NCBI GenBank assembly: GCA_961205875.1 | Contig: OY540821.1 | Span: 2,914,001 to 2,978,000 of the forward strand | Length of the DNA stretch: 64,000 nt | Reading direction: 5' to 3' | Source of the DNA: Sialis fuliginosa | Lineage: Eukaryota; Arthropoda; Insecta; Megaloptera; Sialidae | In this document: positions 57,355 through 64,000 of the stretch, in pieces | Numbering within the stretch: position 1 is the first letter of the stretch | Layout: the number at the start of each line of letters is the position of its first letter | Program-made: the position numbers and the translations under genes | Notes under the pieces: model-generated | Seen by the model: only the letters and a program-made list of their open reading frames with translations | The model's database searches: none | Told to the model about the DNA's origin: nothing

Positions 57355-57729
57355 TTAATCGGATTCAAAAAAGGAAGAGGTTCTTTTGGATATTTTTTAT
57401 GTATGTTCAGCCATAACTCCGACATATGCACCGATTTTGTTTGTTTGAAAGAGTATACTCCCGAGATGGTCCCAAATAAATTTTACCAGAATCTGATCAT
57501 GGACTTTTGGACTCAAAAGGGAGAAATAAAAATCTTTTTTTAAGAAAAAAAATAATATCGACTTTAAAAACACAATTTTTGAAGATGGTAATAAGCGAAT
57601 ATAAATCTTTAAAAAAATAAAATAAAACCGACTTCAAAAATTGTTTATATATACTTTTCACTGTTTTTTTTAAGTCAAGTTTTTTTTGAAGTCGAGTTTT
57701 TTTTTGTTAACTAAAAAAATACGTTTCAT
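57355..57729 (+). repeat. R dispersed repeat (ACCGACTTCAAAAA type)
   Basis: GATTCAAAAAAGGAAGAGGT, TATGTTCAGCCATAACTCCG and GAAAGAGTATACTCC, then AAAACCGACTTCAAAAATTG at about 57625. It matches 45046-45310 in reverse complement. Confidence 0.65.
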
Positions 57730-57875
57730 GTTTGGTGACATAGAACTCTGCATCTATAAATCATATAAACTTCAAATTAATTCTAAAATGTTTGTTATAT
57801 AATCTAGTAATAGGTATTAAAATTTCAAATCATTTCGACGGATAGTTCAGTGATTACAAAAAAGTAAATTCGTTA
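57730..57875 (+). repeat. P repeat, single unit
   Basis: GGTGACATAGAACTCTGCAT and AAATCATTTCGACGGATAGT. Confidence 0.8.
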
Positions 57876-58104
57876 TTTTTACAGAGTAGGTATATTAGCT
57901 TTTTTTTAATTAGTTGCAATTGAATTAATGTTTAAATGAGTGAGAAGTAATTGAAAAACAGTTATAGTATCAAAAACGACTTAACTAAATAGTCCAGATA
58001 CCAGACTTTATATAAATTATTTGAATGTTTAAAAAAAAATAGTGTAATATAATTTTGATTAGTTTAAAATGATTTTTCTATCATATAAAATTACCCAAAT
58101 CGTT

Positions 58105-58224
58105 TGTACGAGGCTTATAAACCCAGTAACTACTGAACGGATTGTATCCTGGTTTTCACTAATGGGTAGAGTGTTTCACGAAGAAGGTTTATTAACCCGG
58201 GTAACACCGGGTCCAATGCGCTAA
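58105..58224 (+). mobile_element. Helitron-like 3' end
   Basis: GAACGGATTGTATCCTGG, CACTAATGGGTAGAGTGTTT and AAGAAGGTTTATTAACCC, then the hairpin ACCCGGGTAACACCGGGT, CCAATGCG and CTAA followed by T. CTRR-T and the hairpin just upstream are the Helitron 3' pattern; it matches the minus-strand copy at 38300. Confidence 0.75.
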
Positions 58225-58657
58225 TTATAAATAATAAAGAAATACAAATTTCACGACAATAATTTTACGAAATCGGTTCATACCTACTTCTATATAAATT
58301 TATATCTAGTAACACCAAAACAACAAAATAAAATAAAAAACCAATCAGCGTGAATAATTAACAATTTCCTTTTCACAGCCACCGTTGATTGTTTCCATTA
58401 ATCGACCCGAATCAAGCGACTATAAATAATAAATAAAAACTACATTTCCGTAGCGAATTTTGAACACGCGCCGGATAAAAACAAATAATTTATTTACTTC
58501 CGTTGGTCAACTTTCGACTCAAGATGTGACATTTTAAATAATAGTTATAACACCTGCATTGTGCAAATTGTTAAACATTTTTCTCAAATACTAAATTTAT
58601 CAAATCAACCCCTACTCCCTAAAAAAAACTATTATTTGGAGAGGTTTTATTGTTATA
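58225..58657. other. No feature recognised
   Basis: Somewhat GC-richer at 58370-58520, without an open frame. Confidence 0.45.
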
Positions 58658-59375
58658 AGGTAATGGCACCAGTTATGGCCGCTGTAAGAGCAAGTTTTCG
58701 TTTTTTTGGATTAATGGGCCTGTTTTTTGTAATTTTCATTAACTCATGTTACTAATAAAACAAAAAAAAAGCAAAAAACTCTTTATTTAATCAATTTTAT
58801 TACCAAAGTTCGCAAATATTGTTTGTTTTTTTAAATTTTAGCCTTTTATTTTGTTCTTATTTTTTTCTCCAGTAATGGCAAAGGTTAAACCAGTAATGAA
58901 CACGCAGTGATGGAAAAAAGAAATGTAAAGCAGTTGCTATAATATCTAATATAATAATTATTTATTATTTATTAATTTATTATTTATTTATTAATTAATT
59001 ATTTATTTATTAATTATTTAATTTTAAATAGATACTGAAGAAGTCTAAATAAGACGAAACATCTATAAATAATAAAAAATGTTATATCTAATATAACTAT
59101 ATTTTTTTATTCAACCAATGACCTTAAACCTCGAAAACAAAATTAAAATATTATAATAATTAATTAATAAATCATACTAATAATTAGTTTAAATGTCTAT
59201 AATTTTGACACCTATTGGCCGATTGTCAACAAATCACGCTGTAAGACAGTTAAATGTATATAGATTAATATTCAGAAATGGTAGTAATCAAATATCAACA
59301 CATATTTCTAATTCAGTACATTTAATTAAAAATTTACCATTATTGGGGTTCTTGCCAAGACTGGTGCCACTACCT
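58658..59375 (-). mobile_element. K-family MITE with AT-rich insertion, reverse orientation
   Basis: TA at 58656-58657; starts AGGTAATGGCACCAGTTATG; ends GACTGGTGCCACTACCT. About 200 bp near 58955-59155 is foreign to K and carries the CTGANGA motif at 59035. Confidence 0.8.
59035..59060 (+). other. CTGANGA-hairpin-GAAA motif (copy 4, clearest)
   Basis: CTGAAGA, A, GTCT-AAATA-AGAC, GAAAC. Flanking ATAGAT and ATCTAT are complementary, so the motif forms an internal loop between two helices. It lies inside an insertion in the K copy. Confidence 0.5.
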
Positions 59376-59594
59376 AATCTAATTATTTTTCAGAATATAA
59401 AAGAAATTTTATTTTTATTTAATTGTACAGGCTGTCAAACATTTTTCTCAAATAACAAAGACCTTTATTAATTTAACCCCTCCCCCTTAAACAATTTTTT
59501 GTAGAGGTTTTCAAAATTCCAAAAAATAACATTATTTATTTATGAGATATTTATTACTCCTATAATACATAATTACGTTATGATAGTCGATAAA

Positions 59595-59832
59595 ACAGGG
59601 TTTAGTTTCGAATTTCCACTATAATGCCGAGTTTAGACCAAAGAAAACATGTCGTATTTAAAAAGCATAGGGTTTATTGCATTTTTATCGGGATACAAAG
59701 TAGCCTATGTACTTCCTCAGGATGCAATCTATCTCCCTACCAAATTTTATCAAGATCGATTTAGTGGTTTAGCCGTGAAAAGGTAACAAACAGACAGACA
59801 GACTTTCGCATTTATAATATTAGTATGGATTA
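59595..59832 (+). mobile_element. 3' end of an RTE-like LINE or derived SINE
   Basis: CGGGATACAAAGTAGCCTAT, CTATCTCCCTACCAAATTTT, GGTTTAGCCGTGAAAAGGTA, CAGACAGACAG and the tail TTCGCATTTATAATATTAGT-ATGGATT. This is the widely seen 3' end of insect RTE-like retroelements; no coding part is present. Confidence 0.7.
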
Positions 59833-60183
59833 AAAATGGTTAAAAAAATTATCTATAAACATGTTTATACTTCTGAATATAAGTCGTGTCTTCTTTTCAA
59901 TGCTAATATTCAAAAATACCTGAACGAAAATAACAGTTTTAAAAAAATCATAAAAATTCAAATATATCCAATAAAAAACATTTTATGATATTACTATATA
60001 CGATAAATCATACAAATTATTGACATAATATCGTCATAACTAAACATAAATTTACTTTCAAAATGTTATAAATTTACCAAAAAAAAACAACCATAAAATG
60101 AATTGTTTGTATGTAAACAAAATAATGACCCCATATATTATCTAAAAATATCTAACTAGCGCGATGCTTTCCATAATATGGAC
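59833..60183. other. AT-rich, nothing recognised
   Basis: No gene or repeat partner was seen. Confidence 0.45.
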
Positions 60184-60186
60184 TTA

Positions 60187-60512
60187 TGTCAGGTATTATA
60201 AAGGACCTAACAAAATTTGCTAGCTAGCAATTACATTCAAATGGGGTATTAATTCTATACTAGTATCTATGGATTAGTTATGGAATTTAGAGCAGTGACA
60301 CTTCAACTAATTGTAACACAGTTGGCATCTTTGACCGTACAAAATAATTTTCATAATATCACCACTGTTTTAATACCGTTGGTATTTACCAACAACGCGT
60401 GCGCGAAACTTGTCATCAACAAACTCCAAAAGAACTGTCATATAAGTTTGATATCTCAGTTGAAAGTGCTTGCTAGCTAACAAATTTGTTAGGTCCTTTA
60501 TGATACCGGACA
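60187..60512 (+). mobile_element. Harbinger-like MITE with TTA target duplication
   Basis: 326 bp. Ends TGTCAGGTATTATAAAGGAC and ...GTCCTTTATGATACCGGACA, TTA at 60184-60186 and 60513-60515. Opposite orientation to the copy at 120-449 and very similar to it. Confidence 0.75.
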
Positions 60513-60529
60513 TTATACTTTTAAAACAC

Positions 60530-61165
60530 ATGTGCCAAGTAAATGCACAGTGCTTCCTCGTGCTAAATTACCAAAGGTTAATTATTGAATAATTAAAATA
60601 AAAACCGATAAAGTGTTCGGATAAATTGCTTAACCATTTAATTTTAATACAATTTTGTTTAAAAATATTTATTCCACATTTTTTTACGTGCCTGATTATT
60701 TTAAAAAATTTTAAATTTTTTTGCAATTTCAATCTAAATCAAAATTTTTCTACTATGCAAAATATCAAAATAAATAGCGATTATAAAAAAAAAACAAATT
60801 ACGATTTAGGGAATATTTTACAATAAACGTTGTAGTGACGTATTCTAGAAAATTGAAGTCTCTACAAAAAAGATTCTATGAAATTTTCACGTAACATGTA
60901 TCGTTCTTGAGATAATTAAAATATATAGCAATTTTGAAATATCTACCCTCCTCTTTAATGATTTTGAAATGGGACCGTCCTCAAGCCAGACCAACCAACC
61001 AACCAAGTTTCATTAATATCGGAGTCACAGACAGACAGACACGGAACGAAAAGTGTTTGTCTTGACCTGAAACCTAAAAATTTTGAAATCAGAGAAAACA
61101 AATTTTCGGCTCATTTTAAAACGACCACAAAGCTTCTCGTATCTTTGATATGGCGAGAAAGCAAA
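60530..61165 (+). repeat. Q dispersed repeat
   Basis: GTGCCAAGTAAATGCACAGT, GGGACCGTCCTCAAGCCAGA and GACACGGAACGAAAAGTGTT; ends near TCTTTGATATGGCGAGAAAG. Confidence 0.7.
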
Positions 61166-61744
61166 ATTAGTGGATAGTAAATAATTTTGCACACTTACCT
61201 TGACGTCTCTCTTACTGCCCAGATGGGGTCCAGATGAACAAAAAGGGTATTACTCAACGTATGTCTAACATAACCTTACACTTTATTTTCTATTTAGTAA
61301 CTAATTACAATATCTTCACAAATTCACAATAAAAACAAAGGTAACTAATTAATTCGATAATAAAAACAATGGGGTTAACAATTCAAATACAAATACCGGG
61401 TTAATAATAATGAAAATATTGTATCCGACGAGGTAGGGGGAGTTGAGGAGCAATTCGTAGAATGTATACATTATATTCACGCTATCATTCGTAAAAGCTG
61501 AGCAGTTATATTTATATTAAAGTATAAGCTAGTAAATTATAGTATCTAAATAAAATCAATTTAAAATATCTACATATATGGCCTGACCACCAACTATACT
61601 ATACCGTGTTATAAATTACATACATAAATATATGTTTTCAATGGTAGTATGCATATAATTTTTTATGGGGAAAGGGTAAAAGTACTTTATATCAATTTTT
61701 TTGAATATGTTAATTAATTATTTATTTTATAAATAGTTAATATA
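61166..61744. other. No feature recognised
   Basis: 61195-61240 is GC-richer (CACTTACCTTGACGTCTCTC). On the minus strand a donor-like GTAAGT lies near 61197, but no exon could be supported. Confidence 0.4.
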
Positions 61745-62020
61745 GTAGGACACCTATAAGTTTGGCCCGCGAGGGTAATAATAAAAAAAAATTTATATAG
61801 TAATAAATTTACATTAAAATTACTTAGTACGACTAAAAAAAAAGGTCTTTAGTTTTACCTAATATAACTCGTTATTTATTCAATAAAAATTAGGAATTGC
61901 AATAGACGCGACTAAAAAAAAAAAAAAAGGTCCTCGGTTTTATATTCTAGCCTGCGGCCCTTTAGTAATTAAAATTTCTGCTATGCGGCCCAGAAGGTTG
62001 AAAAGGTTGGACACCTATGC
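61745..62020. mobile_element. hAT-like relic (GTCCAACCTTTT ... GGGCCGC end)
   Basis: Read on the minus strand the right end is GCATAGGTGTCCAACCTTTT...CTGGGCCGC, the style of hAT (Charlie/ZBED-type) termini. The left side has AAGTTTGGCCCGCGAGG. Decayed; no duplication could be defined. Confidence 0.45.
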
Positions 62021-63265
62021 GCTAAGCAATACTGAGCATGAGAAAATTATTATGTAAATGGTTTCATAATTATATAAATGGAAATTTAAAAAAAAACAAT
62101 ATGTAATCAAATACTTACATTAATATTCAAATAAAATTTAAATATAGTCACTATTTTCTTCTGAAGACGCCATATATTACAAATAATGAACTGTCAGATA
62201 ACTTTTCAATTTTACCACCAGAGTGTCATCCACGTGGGTTATGTTAGATTGCTTTGAGTAAAATGTGCGAAAGAGAAAGCTATTCCCGTCTCATTTCATT
62301 AGATCGGTATTGTGATGGAAGGGGTACCCCGTAAGTGCGAATTTCGAGAATTTTCGGTCCCGTAGCCTAGAACTTATAGGAGTTCTACTGAATGTCCTAA
62401 AAATGAATTTACTATATATAAATAATTAATAGAAAAACTTCCTAACAACAAAAATGGGGGTCAGTTAGATAAATATGTATATCCAATGTAAAACATGAAT
62501 AATAATCTATTGGGGTGAAGGGAGGGGGTGGAATAATATTCACTTTAATAATTTAGTTTTTTTACATCAATAATTACATTATATGAAAGAAATGGAGAGG
62601 AAGGGGGGGGGGCAGTTAAATTAATAACTTAACAATTTTATTTATAATAAAGAGATGTAAGAAATAGAGAGGGACATAGCAAATATTCTAGAGTTAGATT
62701 TATGCATTTATATTTTATATTTTATTGATATTAGTATAAAAAATGTATTTTCAGTTGTTTCTCATCCCTTTTAACCCCCATTATGTACCGGTTATAGTTA
62801 AAAAACCAAATGATTATAAATATATTTTTTTAAATTGAAATGAATTAAATGATTAAATAACATCTTGAATAATAATAATTCTTGCGGTCTATTTGATCCC
62901 CATAGATGCGCCGCCTGTGGTTAATATGCGCCAGACTGTCTCGATCATTATTAGCATCACGAAGCACTATAACTGACACTAACAGTACTTATAGGACGTG
63001 CGGTAATCAGATGTTATAAGTACAGTTGAAAAATATAAAAATAAAATAGATGCTCCAATTTTTTGTGTAACTTAAAACAGACATTTTAATTTTATTAATT
63101 AATTTAAAATAGTAGATTTACAAATTAATATATACATATAGGTGCAATTAAATGGTTTTATTATTATTACAAAAAATATCAAAACATTTATGGAATTTTT
63201 AAAATAGTTTGTATCGGATTTTTTTTATTGAAATAATGAATTATTAATTCACATTCTAACACATA
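62021..63265. other. No gene supported
   Basis: Includes a GC-richer patch 62215-62390 with CCCC/GTAAGT at 62331, G-runs near 62515-62620, and AT-rich sequence. No acceptable exon pair or repeat partner was found. Confidence 0.4.
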
Positions 63266-63268
63266 GAG

Positions 63269-63595
63269 CAGTGGTTTCCAAACTTTATGTTACTACGTCT
63301 TCCTTTAAAAAATAATTAATCTTGCCCCCCCCCCCTCCTATTTATTTTATAAAATAATACAAGCTTTAAAATGGTAATAAATGTAGGTATAAATACAAAA
63401 AAAAAATTAAAAAAACGTAATTGATAGATAAATGTGTTTGTTTAATAGCATAAACTTCATTAAATCTAGGTGTCATTGAGGAAAGTGTTACTCGTAGCTC
63501 TTTTTCTATAATATTACTAAACGGTCTCGATATTTGGATTTCATTGCAATTAATGCAGAGAATCCCGCTTCGCATAAATATATAAGATGTTACGA
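63269..63595 (-). pseudogene. hAT transposase C-terminal remnant and transposon end
   Basis: On the minus strand, frame one reads YLCEAGFSALIAMKSKYRDR, then stops. After a small frameshift, a second frame reads EKELRVTLSSMTPRFNEVYA-IKQTHLS. Together they have the layout of the hATC dimerisation region near the C terminus of ZBED-like hAT transposases. Downstream, after a UTR-like stretch, the transposon ends at CAGTGGTTTCCAAACTTT (starting 63269 on the plus strand), a typical hAT terminus. The N-terminal BED finger and the catalytic core are missing, so it is a dead fragment. The left part of the element may be truncated near 63595. Assignment is by motif pattern. Confidence 0.75.
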
Positions 63596-64000
63596 CACAG
63601 TGGTCCTCAAGCAGTGTCAGGTATTATTAAAATGTAGCCAAGTGCAACCTTCAGGAAGTAGGATCGAGCGGGGTAAATATGAAACACCAAAAAAATGGGG
63701 TAAAAATGAAACAAATTTGCAACTAAAAAACTAATTTGTTTATAGGAGAATTATAAAAACTGACATCATCATTAAAGGTTTGTTAAAGCAACCTGAAAAT
63801 ATGAATCGCCTAATAAGTGATGTCACCCCTACAGATTTCCCTGTTAGTCGATGTGAATTAAATTTTAATTCATTGCACATAACTTTCTGTATAACTCAGA
63901 TATTAGTTACAATTTCACATTGATATGCCACAAAGAAGATAAATCAAAGTCGCTTTTGTAGCTTTTCTTTTAATTTTTCGAGAAATATTTTCAATTAGAC
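63596..64000. other. No feature recognised
   Basis: GGGGTAAATATGAAAC and GGGGTAAAAATGAAAC are a short direct repeat near 63671-63712. No gene was seen up to the window edge. Confidence 0.45.

Noticed and set aside
62215-62336. Possible exon with donor CCCC/GTAAGT at 62331
   Set aside because: Stops interrupt the frames after the best acceptor; the only open frame lacks an acceptor in phase.

Overview
The window is a very AT-rich stretch of eukaryotic, almost certainly arthropod (probably insect) nuclear DNA. The reasons are an R4/Dong-type retrotransposon, Helitron 3' ends, pogo, hAT and Harbinger-type relics, repeat tails rich in ACAG and ACGG units, an arthropod-style core promoter (TATA, TCAGTT initiator, downstream promoter element) and essentially no dense coding sequence. 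I cannot name the species. There are no bacterial operons, no rRNA, and no tRNA or CRISPR array that I can recognise.

The only long open reading frame is a 1113-residue reverse transcriptase/endonuclease at 28144-31485 on the minus strand. It is the single ORF of an apparently full-length R4-clade (Dong-like) non-LTR retrotransposon (about 28010-31801) sitting inside a (TTA)n/(TAA)n microsatellite. That microsatellite is the 3' tail of an older, 5'-truncated Jockey-type LINE (27365-28009), so one retroelement supplied the target for the other.

The one good candidate for a host gene start is at 33747-33995: TATA box, initiator and DPE at canonical spacing, a 154-nt leader with no upstream ATG, then a short first coding exon ending at a splice donor. 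The other exons were not found.

The rest is repeats. (i) A TA-flanked MITE family (here called K, terminal AGGTA.TGGCACCAG) has about twelve copies or fragments. (ii) A 5.3-kb array of four 1.4-kb units (16438-21760) is inserted in one K copy; each unit combines a 1.09-kb element with 12-bp inverted ends and an (ACGG)n tract with a 0.28-kb spacer. The spacer also forms its own inverted-orientation array at 7081-8320. (iii) hAT MITEs with perfect 8-bp target duplications lie at 9297 and 15969, and Harbinger-like MITEs with TTA duplications at 120 and 60187. (iv) A set of fold-back elements with long arms lies at 3425, 8347, 13028, 23045, 38455, 47833, 48441, 49880 and 50691. (v) Relics of pogo/Tigger and hAT transposases are at 11087 and 63269. 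(vi) Helitron-type 3' termini are at 10337, 25430, 38300 and 58224. (vii) Many short tandem arrays have 135-300-bp units, plus a dispersed ~175-bp repeat (here called P) found at eight places. Family letters K, P, Q and R are my own labels.

Layout: 1-2400 MITEs and a 155-bp array; 2.9-5.0 kb nested inverted repeats; 5.0-15 kb MITEs, fold-backs and the pogo relic; 15.7-21.9 kb the K copy with the 1.4-kb array; 22-27 kb MITEs and inverted duplications; 27.3-31.9 kb the nested LINE and Dong pair; 32-36 kb satellite-like arrays on both sides of the promoter/first exon; 37-64 kb further MITEs, arrays, fold-backs and relics. Apart from the Dong ORF, nothing here looks able to make a full-length protein.
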